A DNA stretch of 15,131 nucleotides from CBDAPE01 sp965198325 (lineage in GTDB: Bacteria; Pseudomonadota; Alphaproteobacteria; UBA828; JAPUJA01): the NCBI GenBank assembly GCA_965198325.1, contig CBDAPE010000007.1, forward strand, positions 1 through 15,131, written 5' to 3'. The notes beneath the pieces were generated by a model, which ran no database searches, was not told the origin of the DNA, and saw nothing but the letters and a program-made list of their open reading frames with translations. Position numbers and translations under genes: made by a program. Below are positions 7,340 through 14,855 of this stretch, piece after piece. Each line of letters opens with the position of its first letter. The first letter of the stretch is position 1.

Positions 7340-8787
7340 GCCTGGTGAAGGGTGCGACGGGCGACTGGGAGCCGGTGATCGGGCTCGAGGTCCATGCCCA
7401 GGTCGTCTCGAAAGCGAAGCTCTTCTCGGGCGCGCCGACGGGGTTCGGTGCCGTGCCGAATTCCCAGGTCTCGTTCGTCGACATGGCGATGCCCGGCATG
7501 CTGCCGGTGATCAACGAGGTTTGCGTCGAGCAGGCGGTGCGCACGGGCCTCGGGCTCAAAGCGCAGATCAACCTGCACTCCATATTCGACCGGAAGAACT
7601 ATTTCTACCCCGACCTGCCCCAGGGTTATCAGATCAGCCAGTACAAGCAGCCCATCGTGGGCGAGGGGGTCGTCACGCTCGACATGCGGGACGGCACGAG
7701 CCGGAAGATCGGCATCGAGCGCCTCCATCTCGAGCAGGACGCGGGCAAGAGCCTGCACGACCAGCACCCGAACGCGACATTCGTGGACCTGAACCGCTCG
7801 GGCGTGGCGCTGATGGAGATCGTCTCCAAGCCCGACCTGCGGAGTGCAGAGGAGGCCGGGGTCTACGTGCGCAAGCTGCGCTCGATCCTGCGTTACCTCG
7901 GGACCTGCGACGGCAACATGGACGAGGGCTCCATGCGCTGCGATGTCAATGTCTCGATCCACCGTCCGGGCGAGCCGTTCGGGACGCGGGCCGAGATCAA
8001 GAACGTCAATTCCGTACGCTTCGTCATGCGCGCCATCGAATACGAGATCACCCGGCAGATCGAAATCCTCGAATCGGGCGGCACGGTGGACCAGGAGACC
8101 CGCCTGTTCGATGCCGGCGCGGGCGAAACCCGCGCCATGCGCTCCAAGGAAGAGGCCCACGACTACCGCTATTTCCCCGATCCCGACCTGCTGCCGCTGG
8201 ACCTCGACGCCGACTGGGTCGCGGCGATCAAGACCGGCCTGCCCGAGCTGCCCGACGAGAAGAAGGCCCGCCTCATGGCGGATTACGGGCTCTCGGCCTA
8301 TGACGCGAGCGTGCTGGTGGGCGATGGCGAAAACGCGGATTATTTCGAGGCCGTGGCCGCGGGACGCGACGCCAAGACCGCGGCCAACTGGGTGACCGGC
8401 AGTCTGTTCGGCCTGCTCAACAAAGCGGGCAAGGATGTCGCCTCCTCGCCGGTCTCGGCTGCCCAGCTCGGCGGCTTGATCGACCTGATCGAGGACGGCA
8501 CGATTTCCGGGCGGATCGCCAAGGAGGTTTTCGAAATCATGTTCGAGACCGGCCAGGACGCGGGCGCGATCGTTGCCGAGAAGGGACTCGAACAGGTCAC
8601 GGATTCGGGCGCGATCGAGGCGGAGATCGACAAGGTGCTCGAGGCCAACGCCGACAAGGCCGCCGATTACAGGGGCGGCAAGGAAAAGCTGTTCGGCTTC
8701 TTCGTGGGCCAGGTGATGAAGGCGACCGGCGGCAAGGCGAACCCGACAGCCGTCAACGAGATCCTCAAAGCCAAGCTGAACAGCTAG
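7336..8787 (+). CDS. gatB: Asp-tRNA(Asn)/Glu-tRNA(Gln) amidotransferase subunit B
   Basis: GatB binds the misacylated tRNA, phosphorylates the Glu or Asp side chain with ATP, and amidates it with ammonia from GatA. The 483-residue product carries IGLEVHAQV at about 15-23, RKNYFYPDLPQGYQISQY, HLEQDAGKS, GVALMEIVSKPDLRS, and DGNMDEGSMRCDVNVS, all GatB hallmarks. A C-terminal YqeY-like helical domain (about 335-483) ends with MKATGGKANPTAVNEILKAKL. The start overlaps the gatA stop in ATGA, completing a tightly coupled gatCAB operon. The enzyme implies an indirect route to Gln-tRNA or Asn-tRNA, common in alphaproteobacteria. Confidence 0.98.
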   Translation: MSLVKGATGDWEPVIGLEVHAQVVSKAKLFSGAPTGFGAVPNSQVSFVDMAMPGMLPVINEVCVEQAVRTGLGLKAQINLHSIFDRKNYFYPDLPQGYQISQYKQPIVGEGVVTLDMRDGTSRKIGIERLHLEQDAGKSLHDQHPNATFVDLNRSGVALMEIVSKPDLRSAEEAGVYVRKLRSILRYLGTCDGNMDEGSMRCDVNVSIHRPGEPFGTRAEIKNVNSVRFVMRAIEYEITRQIEILESGGTVDQETRLFDAGAGETRAMRSKEEAHDYRYFPDPDLLPLDLDADWVAAIKTGLPELPDEKKARLMADYGLSAYDASVLVGDGENADYFEAVAAGRDAKTAANWVTGSLFGLLNKAGKDVASSPVSAAQLGGLIDLIEDGTISGRIAKEVFEIMFETGQDAGAIVAEKGLEQVTDSGAIEAEIDKVLEANADKAADYRGGKEKLFGFFVGQVMKATGGKANPTAVNEILKAKLNS

Positions 8788-8801
8788 GGAATGCGCGCGC
8801 C

Positions 8802-9755
8802 GTGAAAGCGATGCGGCTGACCGACTACGGCGGACCCGAGGCGTTCCAGGCGGTCGACCTGCTCATGCACGAACCGGGGCCTGGCGAAGTGCTGACCCGA
8901 GTTCTGGCCTCTTCGGTCAACCCGATCGACACCCAGGCCCGGCGCGGCCAGTTTCCGGACTGGTTTCCGCTGCCCTGCACGCTTGGCCTGGATGCCGCGG
9001 GCGTGGTCGAGGCGGTGGGCGAGGGGGTCGACGATGTCGCGCCGGGCGACGAGGTGTTCTACATGGCGCCCATCGGGCCCAGCGGAACCTACGCGGCGTA
9101 TCACGTCGCCCCGGCGGAGCGGGTTGCGCCCAAACCGGCGGGCCTCGGTATCCTGCACACCGCCGCGCTGCCGCTGGTCGGCCAGACGGCGTGGGATGCC
9201 TTGGTCGTGAAGTGCCGGGTCGGGACCGGCGACCGTGTGCTGGTCCTGGCGGGCGCCGGCGGCGTCGGGCATATCGCAATCCAGATCGCCAAGGCGGCGG
9301 GCGCGGTCGTCTATACGGTCTGCCGCGCCGCCAATCGGGACTTCGTCGCGGACCTTGGCGCGGATCGGTCGATCGACCGGGACGAGGCGGACGTCGCCGA
9401 CGCGATCGGCGACTTGACCGACGGCGAGGGGGTCGATGTGATCCTCGAATCCATCGGCGGCGATCACCTGGAGCGGAGCCTTGATCTGCTGGCCGAAGGC
9501 GGCCGGCTCGCTTCGATCAATGTCGAGGACAAGCCCCAGTCGCTGCTCCGGGGATTCCTGCAGTTTGCGAGCCTTCACCTGATCCTCGTCAGGCCCCATC
9601 GGCGGAAGCTCGAGGGCCTGACGGCACTGGTCGAGGACGGCAAGGTTATGCCCCATATCGACGCGGTCTACCCGTTGGACGAGGTGGGCGCCGCCCACGC
9701 CCGGCTCGAAGCGGGCGGCGTGCGGGGCAAGATCGTGCTCGACCACCGGGCGTGA
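8802..9755 (+). CDS. Zinc-independent MDR oxidoreductase (quinone-reductase-like, NAD(P)H dependent)
   Basis: The 317-residue product is a medium-chain dehydrogenase/reductase of the quinone oxidoreductase branch. An N-terminal GroES-like domain (MKAMRLTDYGGPE, SSVNPIDTQAR at about 38-47) is followed by a Rossmann domain with AGAGGVGHIAIQIAKAAGA at about 150-168. The catalytic-zinc cysteine is replaced in the SSVNPID segment, so it is probably zinc-free and reduces quinones or enones with NAD(P)H; the substrate is unknown. The GTG start at 8802 is preferred because KAMRLTDYGG matches the family N-terminus; an ATG at 8811 is the alternative. It lies 14 bases after gatB, so read-through from gatCAB is likely, and it leads the GST cluster. 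Confidence 0.92.
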   Translation: MKAMRLTDYGGPEAFQAVDLLMHEPGPGEVLTRVLASSVNPIDTQARRGQFPDWFPLPCTLGLDAAGVVEAVGEGVDDVAPGDEVFYMAPIGPSGTYAAYHVAPAERVAPKPAGLGILHTAALPLVGQTAWDALVVKCRVGTGDRVLVLAGAGGVGHIAIQIAKAAGAVVYTVCRAANRDFVADLGADRSIDRDEADVADAIGDLTDGEGVDVILESIGGDHLERSLDLLAEGGRLASINVEDKPQSLLRGFLQFASLHLILVRPHRRKLEGLTALVEDGKVMPHIDAVYPLDEVGAAHARLEAGGVRGKIVLDHRA

Positions 9756-9822
9756 ACCGTCCGCCGCTTGCCAAGGGGATGCGCGCGCGCCATCCTGCCC
9801 CCATGCTCCGGATCGGCCTCTC

Positions 9823-10509
9823 ATGATCGACCTCTATACCGCCGCGACGCCCAACGGCCAGAAGATCCACATCATGCTCGAGGAATGCGGCCTCGACTAC
9901 GCGGCGCAGTGGGTCGATATCGACCGGGGCGAGCAGTTCGATCCGGAGTTCCTGGCGATCAGCCCGAACAACAAGATCCCCGCCATCGTCGGCCGGGACG
10001 CGCCCGACGGCGAACCCCTGGCACTCTTCGAATCGGGCGCCATCCTGGTCTATCTCGCCGAGAAGACGGGCCGCTTCCTGCCTACGGAGGTCCGCGCGCG
10101 GGCGAAGGTGATGCAGTGGCTGATGTTTCAGATGGGCGACGTCGGACCGATGCTGGGGCAGGCCCACCATTTTCGGGCCTATGTCCGCGAGCAGATCCCC
10201 TATGCCATCGCGCGTTACACCAACGAGGCGGCGCGGCTCTATGGCGTGCTGGATTCGCGGCTTGCCGTATCCGACTATCTGGCCGACGACTATTCGATCG
10301 CCGACATGGCCGTGTTTCCCTGGATCCGGCTGCACGAGCGCCAGGGCCAGGACATGGCGGATTTTCCCGATCTCGGCCGCTGGTTCGACCGCATTGCTGC
10401 GCGTCCGGCCGTGGCCAGGGACATGGCCAGGCTCGAAGACGTCGTCGGCGAGATCGACGACGAGATGTGGGAGATTCTCTGGGGGACGGAACAGTTCAAG
10501 CGCCGCTGA
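9823..10509 (+). CDS. Glutathione S-transferase, Nu-class/YfcG-like, first of three tandem paralogues
   Basis: This 228-residue cytosolic protein has a thioredoxin-fold N-terminal domain (about 1-85) and an all-helical C-terminal domain. It is strongly like E. coli YfcG: TPNG at 9-12 places T9 and N11 where YfcG uses them to bind glutathione, with ISPNNKIPAIV at about 46-56 and FESGAI at about 69-74. The C-terminal domain has MLGQAHHF and YSIADMA. Nu-class enzymes have disulfide-bond reductase activity with glutathione and no catalytic Cys or Tyr; the substrate here is unknown. It sits 67 bases after the MDR gene. That gap has a TTGCCA box (9768-9773) but only a poor -10, so a separate promoter is not proven. 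The tail ends LWGTEQFKRR. Confidence 0.94.
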   Translation: MIDLYTAATPNGQKIHIMLEECGLDYAAQWVDIDRGEQFDPEFLAISPNNKIPAIVGRDAPDGEPLALFESGAILVYLAEKTGRFLPTEVRARAKVMQWLMFQMGDVGPMLGQAHHFRAYVREQIPYAIARYTNEAARLYGVLDSRLAVSDYLADDYSIADMAVFPWIRLHERQGQDMADFPDLGRWFDRIAARPAVARDMARLEDVVGEIDDEMWEILWGTEQFKRR

Positions 10510-10511
10510 AA

Positions 10512-10531
10512 GCCCCTCCCCGGGGGTGGGC
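10512..10531. repeat. GC-rich inverted repeat between GST1 and GST2
   Basis: Directly after the first GST stop, GCCCCTCC and GGGTGGGC can pair with one mismatch and one wobble around a CCGG loop. There is no following T-run, so it is not a standard terminator. It could protect mRNA ends or attenuate expression of the two downstream GST genes. Confidence 0.35.
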
Positions 10532-10562
10532 CGCGCATGCCTAGCGACAGGGAGACGATGCG

Positions 10563-11267
10563 ATGATCGATCTATATTCGTGGCTCACGCCGAACGGCGA
10601 GAAGGCTCACATCATGCTCGAGGAGTGCGGCCTGCCCTATACCGCACACCCCATCAACATCAATGTGGGCGACCAGTTCAAGCGGTCGTTTCAGAAGATC
10701 TCGGCCAACGGGCGAATCCCCGCGATCGTCGATCGGAAGGGGCCCGGCGGAAAGCCCTACGCGCTCTTCGAATCGGCCGCCATCATGATGTATCTCGCGG
10801 ACAAGTCCGGCAAATTCTGGCCCAAGCGGGGCCGGGCCCATTACACGACGCTCGAGTGGCTGATGTTCCAGATGGGCAATATCGGGCCGATGATGGGCCA
10901 AGCCTATCATTTCCGGAAATACGCGCCCAAGAAGATCCCCTACGCGGCGAATCGCTATACCAAGGAGGTAAACCGGCTTTATGGCGTGATGGAGAAGCGG
11001 CTCAAGTCCAGCAAATACCTGGCGGGCGACAGCTACACCATTGCCGACATGGCGAACTGGCCCTGGGTGCGGATTCCCAAGGGTGCCGGCGTCAAGATCG
11101 CCGACTACCCCAACGTGAAGCGCTGGATCGAGGCGATCGACGCGCGGCCCGGGGTCCGGCGCGGCATGGCGGTGCTGACCGAGTATCGCCATCTCGAAGA
11201 AGGCGGAGAAATGAGCAAGGAGACGCGCGAAATCCTCTACGGCAAGGCCCAGTTCAAGAAGCGCTAG
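10563..11267 (+). CDS. Glutathione S-transferase, Nu-class/YfcG-like, second of three tandem paralogues
   Basis: The 234-residue product is clearly paralogous to the proteins before and after it. It has TPNG at 9-12, HIMLEECGL at 16-24, MMGQAYHF, and YTIADMANWPW. It departs from the family in the glutathione site: the usual PNNKIPAIV reads ANGRIPAIV (about 48-56), and FESGAI reads FESAAI (about 69-74). These changes may alter glutathione or substrate binding. The protein is lysine-rich compared with GST1 and has an extra EEGGEMSKE segment before the shared tail LYGKAQFKKR. AGGGAG lies upstream of the ATG at 10563, 53 bases after GST1. Probably part of the same transcript. Confidence 0.93.
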   Translation: MIDLYSWLTPNGEKAHIMLEECGLPYTAHPININVGDQFKRSFQKISANGRIPAIVDRKGPGGKPYALFESAAIMMYLADKSGKFWPKRGRAHYTTLEWLMFQMGNIGPMMGQAYHFRKYAPKKIPYAANRYTKEVNRLYGVMEKRLKSSKYLAGDSYTIADMANWPWVRIPKGAGVKIADYPNVKRWIEAIDARPGVRRGMAVLTEYRHLEEGGEMSKETREILYGKAQFKKR

Positions 11268-11304
11268 GCGACCGCGCGCATTTCGCCGGGGAGCTCGCGG
11301 GCCG

Positions 11305-12003
11305 GTGATCGAGCTTTATTCCTTCATCACGCCGAACGGCAAGAAGGTCCACATCATGCTCGAGGAGTGTGGGCTGTCCTACCGCGCGCACCCGGTGAAC
11401 CTGCTGGCGGGCGAGCAGTTCAAGCCCGGGTTCCTGAAAATCTCGCGCAACAACAAGATCCCCGCGATCGTCGATACCAAGGGGCCCGGTGGCAGACCCT
11501 ATTCGCTCTTCGAATCCGGCGCGATCCTGATTTATCTCGCGGATAAGTCGGGCAAGTTCCTCCCGCGGCGCGGCCGGGCGCGCTACGAGGTGATCGAGTG
11601 GCTCATGTTCCAGATGGCAAACATCGGGCCCATGTTCGGCCAGGCCCATCACTTCCGCGAATTCGCGCCTGAAAGGCTGCCCTACGCCGTCAAACGCTAC
11701 AGCAATGAGGCGAACCGTCTCTACGGCGTGCTCGACAAGCGCCTGCGCGAGCGCCAATACATCTGTAACCGCTACTCGATCGCGGATATCGCGAGCTACG
11801 CCTGGGTCGACTATCACGACCATCTGGGCGTCGCGATCGACGGCTATCCCCGCGTGAAACGCTGGCTTGCGACTATGGCCGCGCGGCCGGGCGTTGCGCG
11901 GGGGCTCGCGGTGATGGGCGAATGGGAGGCGAAGGTCGAGGATCTCCTGAGCGAGCGGGCGCAGAAGGCGCTGCACGGCAAAACCCAGTACAAACGACGC
12001 TAG
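11305..12003 (+). CDS. Glutathione S-transferase, Nu-class/YfcG-like, third of three tandem paralogues
   Basis: This 232-residue paralogue retains the standard Nu-class glutathione site: TPNG at 9-12, ISRNNKIPAIV at about 46-56 and FESGAI at about 69-74. It has MFGQAHHF and YSIADIASYAW in the helical domain. It shares GPGG(K/R)PY, LADKSGKF and FAPE/YAPK-like segments with GST2, so these two look closer to each other than to GST1. The start is a GTG at 11305, supported by homology to the MIDLY N-terminus and by GGGGAG about 11 bases upstream. The tail ends LHGKTQYKRR. It follows GST2 by 37 bases. Confidence 0.93.
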   Translation: MIELYSFITPNGKKVHIMLEECGLSYRAHPVNLLAGEQFKPGFLKISRNNKIPAIVDTKGPGGRPYSLFESGAILIYLADKSGKFLPRRGRARYEVIEWLMFQMANIGPMFGQAHHFREFAPERLPYAVKRYSNEANRLYGVLDKRLRERQYICNRYSIADIASYAWVDYHDHLGVAIDGYPRVKRWLATMAARPGVARGLAVMGEWEAKVEDLLSERAQKALHGKTQYKRR

Positions 12004-12040
12004 GCTGGACCCGGCGGAAGCTGGAAAGGAGTGCTGAGCG

Positions 12041-12385
12041 ATGGGAGTCTATGTCCTTTATCTGGTCAAATACGACAACGCACAGAAGGCGGGCATGATC
12101 GCAGACGAGGCGGTGCGCGACCGGGCGGCGGTCCACAAAACGGCGATCGCCGACTTCGGCGGCACGCCGATTGCCCAGTTCGGCAGCTACGGCGAATACG
12201 ACATGGTCTATATCTACGAGATGCCCGACGAAAAGGCGCTTGCCGCCAACCTCCATTTGACCGATGCCTTCGGGCTCGCCAAATACTGCAAGGCGATTCC
12301 GCTCCTGAGCAACGCCGACTTCACAGAGTCCCTCGCGCTGGCGGCAACCACGCCGACGGGCTGTGGCCCGGCGGTCGAAAATTAG
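12041..12385 (+). CDS. GYD-family small protein of unknown function
   Basis: The 114-residue product resembles the GYD family of small proteins, probably with a ferredoxin-like alpha/beta fold. It starts with a beta strand (MGVYVLYLVKY), has a helix with HKTAIADFGG, and the signature block GSYGEYDMVYIYEMPDE at about 48-64, where the family motif GYD appears as GEYD. No signal peptide or membrane segment is visible. The molecular function of the family is not established. AAGGAG lies about 12 bases before the ATG and the gene follows GST3 by 37 bases, so it probably shares the GST transcript and may act with these enzymes. It is the last protein gene before tRNA-Ser. Confidence 0.8.
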   Translation: MGVYVLYLVKYDNAQKAGMIADEAVRDRAAVHKTAIADFGGTPIAQFGSYGEYDMVYIYEMPDEKALAANLHLTDAFGLAKYCKAIPLLSNADFTESLALAATTPTGCGPAVEN

Positions 12386-12423
12386 GGCTCACGCGCGGTT
12401 CGCGGGGCCACGGGCAGGCTTCG

Positions 12424-12452
12424 TTGACAGTCCAGAAACCGCCCGATAGAAC
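12424..12452 (+). promoter_or_regulatory. Candidate sigma70 promoter of tRNA-Ser
   Basis: A perfect TTGACA (12424-12429) is followed after 17 bases by TAGAAC (12447-12452), which matches TATAAT at four of six positions. Transcription would start around 12459, about 25 bases before the mature tRNA 5' end. It would also give the tRNA a promoter separate from the GST-GYD run. Confidence 0.65.
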
Positions 12453-12484
12453 GAGTTCTCGCGACCGACCGGGCCGCGGGATAC

Positions 12485-12577
12485 GGAGGGATGGCCGAGT
12501 GGTCGAAGGCGGCGGTTTGCTAAACCGTTATACGGTTAACAGCCGTATCGGGGGTTCGAATCCCCCTCCCTCCGCCA
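12485..12577 (+). tRNA. tRNA-Ser (anticodon GCU)
   Basis: The acceptor strands GGAGGGA (12485-12491) and TCCCTCC (12567-12573) pair fully, followed by discriminator G and an encoded CCA. The anticodon loop TTGCTAA reads GCT, for the serine codons AGC and AGU. A long class II variable arm is formed by ATACGG and CCGTAT, typical of tRNA-Ser. The T arm GGGGG-TTCGAAT-CCCCC is perfect. The gene looks intact. It borders the recombinase region downstream, so it may mark an integration site. Confidence 0.97.
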
Positions 12578-13059
12578 TCGTCTAAGCCATTGATATCATT
12601 GGTATTATTGCCAATTCTGCGAGCCCGAATCTGCGCTATTTATCCGGGGGTTACGGGCTTCGCGTCAGCGCCCTGCCGAGCGCAGAGACCCGAGCGGTGC
12701 GGCAACGGACAGCCTGAGATGGCGAAAGTCTCCTAGCGCGGTTTCGGTGGTACGACAAGATCGCCCTTCATGCCGCCGCGAAGGCGCGTTTCACTCGAGA
12801 TGGTGTTGCAGTTCCCGGAGGCCGCGGCGCCGGCTATTTCCGGGATTGCGGCGTCTTCATATCGACCGCCGGCGGGCTCGTGTTCCCGGGCAACGGGCGC
12901 AATGTAAAGTCCTGGCACTCCTGGTAACGGGGCGTGAAACGGCGATTTACCGGCTGGTTACGGTAGAAGAAATGCGGGCGCTCGAGGGCTCCTGAAAACC
13001 GCCGCGTCAAAAGCTGGCGACGATTGAAGAGCTCGAATTGCGGACCCGGGGCGGTGATT
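12578..13059. other. About 480-bp gap between tRNA-Ser and the recombinase, with no convincing gene
   Basis: The first 70 bases are AT-rich for this window and hold imperfect palindromes. The rest is GC-rich, with two mutually exclusive short frames. A minus frame (12733-12918, GTG start, ending GDLVVPPKPR) has no clear ribosome binding site. A plus frame (12718-12927) has no ATG start and ends VKSWHSW. Both have moderately GC-rich third positions, and neither is recognised. The sequence CCCGGGGCGG occurs twice near 13046 and 13064, at the recombinase 3' end. The gap probably holds relict coding sequence or an attachment region; this is inference. Confidence 0.45.
12587..12615. repeat. AT-rich overlapping imperfect palindromes just after tRNA-Ser
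   Basis: CCATTGATATCATTGG (12587-12602) is a near-palindrome centred on TGATATCA. It overlaps ATTGGTATTATTGCCAAT (12598-12615), whose ends ATTGG and CCAAT are inverted repeats. The block begins ten bases after the tRNA CCA. It could be a protein-binding or recombination site; no function is shown. Confidence 0.4.
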
Positions 13060-14855
13060 TCAGCCCGGGGCGGAAGACCGGCCGGCCGGCGCGCCGGTTC
13101 GTCCCTCCGTCCGCTCGCAGAGGATCGAACCGTGCTGGTCGTCCCAACCGGCCGGAAGCCGCACCTCGTTGGCGAGCCGCTTTGCCGTCAGCCCGATGGG
13201 ATGACGATCGTCGAGTATGCAGCCGACGATCTTCGGGGCGAGGAAGCCGAGCCGCAGGATCCGGCTAAAGTATGAGCTCGTGACCCCCGCCTCGGCGGCA
13301 AGCTCGCGCATCGTCCTGTCGCCACCGTGCATGACCATTGCCCGATACCGGTGAGCCTGCGCGAGAAGGCGATGCAGGCTGCGGTCGGGCACGGTTCTGC
13401 ACTCGTCTTCGGCCCCCTCGACAATGAACCGGATATCCCGGCCGGTGCGCCTGAGCCGGGCGGGGATGGAAAAGGTGAAGGGCGGTCCGTCGCCCCTCAA
13501 ACGCTGTCCCGGTCCGGGCAAGGCCGATCCCTCCTCCAGGAGAGCCCCCAGGGCAGAGGGCAGTAGCTGAAGCTCGACGGTATCCGTCCTCAACTCGACA
13601 CGGTGGACGATCGCGTTGAGGATGGTGCGCCTTTCCGGAGCCGGCAGGCTCGGCCAGCGCCCGGCCATCTCATTCGCCCTGGCCACGACCTCGGCCGCAC
13701 GCCCGGCATCCTCCCCGAGGCCGTCGACGGCCCGAATATCTCCGCCCGGCTTGCGAGGAAGCGGCGCAACCGATCTTCGATCAGGCCTTCGAGTTCACGC
13801 GCGGGCACGCGCCGGCCGCGGGATGCGCTCCCGCGCCGCCCCGTGACGAGGCTCTTGGAGACATAGTAGCGGTATCGGGTTCCCTGCTTGTTGGCATGGC
13901 TCGGGGTCATTCTCTGACCCGTATCATCGTAGACCAGACCGGCCAGGAGGCTCGGCTCGGCCGCGTTCGCACCACTCGTTCGCTCGGTCCGGTTTGTCGC
14001 GAGCTTCCGTTGCACCTGCTTCCAGAGCGTCTCGTCGACGATCGCGTCGTGTTCACCGGGATAGCTCTGTTCCTTGTGCACGATTTCGCCGCAGTAGATG
14101 CGGTTTTGCAGAAGGTGATAGAGCGCGCCGCGGGCCAGGGGCTTGCCGCCCGTCTCGCGGCCGTAGCGGTCGATCCGAACCTTGCCGGCGACGCCGTCCC
14201 TCTCGAGCCTGTCCTGCAACGCGGAGACCGAACCCGTCTCGAGGTAGTGGCGGAAGATGTCCCGGACCGTCCCGGCTTCCTGTTCGTTGACAACCAGCTT
14301 TCGGTCCCGAACGTCGTAGCCAAGCGGTGGCAGACCCCCCATCCAGAGGCCCCTCTTCTTCGAAGCCGCTATCTTGTCGCGGATCCGTTCGCTCGTCACC
14401 TCACGCTCGAACTGGGCAAACGAGAGCAGCATGTTGAGGGTCAGCCGCCCCATCGAGGTCGTGGTGTTGAACTGTTGGGTGATCGAGACGAAGGAGACCT
14501 CCTTCCGGTCGAAGACCTCGACGATCCTGGCGAAGTCGCCGAGGGTGCGCGTCAGGCGATCGACCTTGTAGACGACGACCGCATCGATCCCGCCGGTTTC
14601 CATGTCCGCGAGAAGGCGTTTGAGGGCGGGGCGCTCCAGGGTCGCCCCCGAGACCCCGCCGTCATCGTAAATCCCGGGCAGGCAGGTCCAGCCCTCGTGC
14701 TTCTGACTCGCAACATAGGCTTCGCAGGCCTCCCGCTGGGCGTCGAGGGAGTTGAAGTCCTGCTCCAGCCCTTCTTCGTGGGACTTGCGCGTGTATATCG
14801 CACACCGGACGGCGGGGCGTCCCTTCCGGCCCTCCTTCGGACTAGTCATCGTCAT
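13060..14855 (-). pseudogene. Large serine recombinase with apparent one-base frameshift
   Basis: The first frame (14855 to about 13738, some 372 residues) has the resolvase catalytic domain. Nucleophile Ser25 lies in YTRKSHEEG, with SLDAQREAC, YDDGGVSG, and the arginines of VDRLTRT (R100, R103). A Recombinase domain (PPLGYDV, LLQNRIYCGEI) and the segment LLAGLVYDDTGQRMTP-SHANKQGTRYRYYVS follow; here the zinc-ribbon cysteines seen in many relatives are missing. After LASRAEIF the homology jumps to the -1 frame (RAVDGLGEDAG) and stays open to a stop at 13060. That part carries a helix-turn-helix-like block (MRELAAEAGVTSSYFSRILR) and RLPAGWDDQ. One added base near 13731-13737 would give a protein of about 597 residues. 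Uncorrected, the first frame ends out of register at 13590. It could be a real pseudogene or a sequencing error. The ATG at 14855 overlaps the DUF2924 gene; an ATG at 14849 is the alternative. Confidence 0.88.

Noticed and set aside
8788..9791. Similar GCGCGC-rich stretches before and after the MDR gene, as possible insertion boundaries
   Set aside because: They are short, low-complexity dinucleotide runs expected in a GC-rich genome and do not extend into a convincing direct repeat.
9768..9796. Possible GST1 promoter (TTGCCA, 17 bases, CATCCT)
   Set aside because: The -10 matches only two consensus positions; short gaps fit read-through equally well.
12953..13042. Resemblance between RLVTVEEMRALE and KLATIEELELR frames
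   Set aside because: Only about 13 of 18 bases match, and both lie in short, unsupported frames; probably chance.
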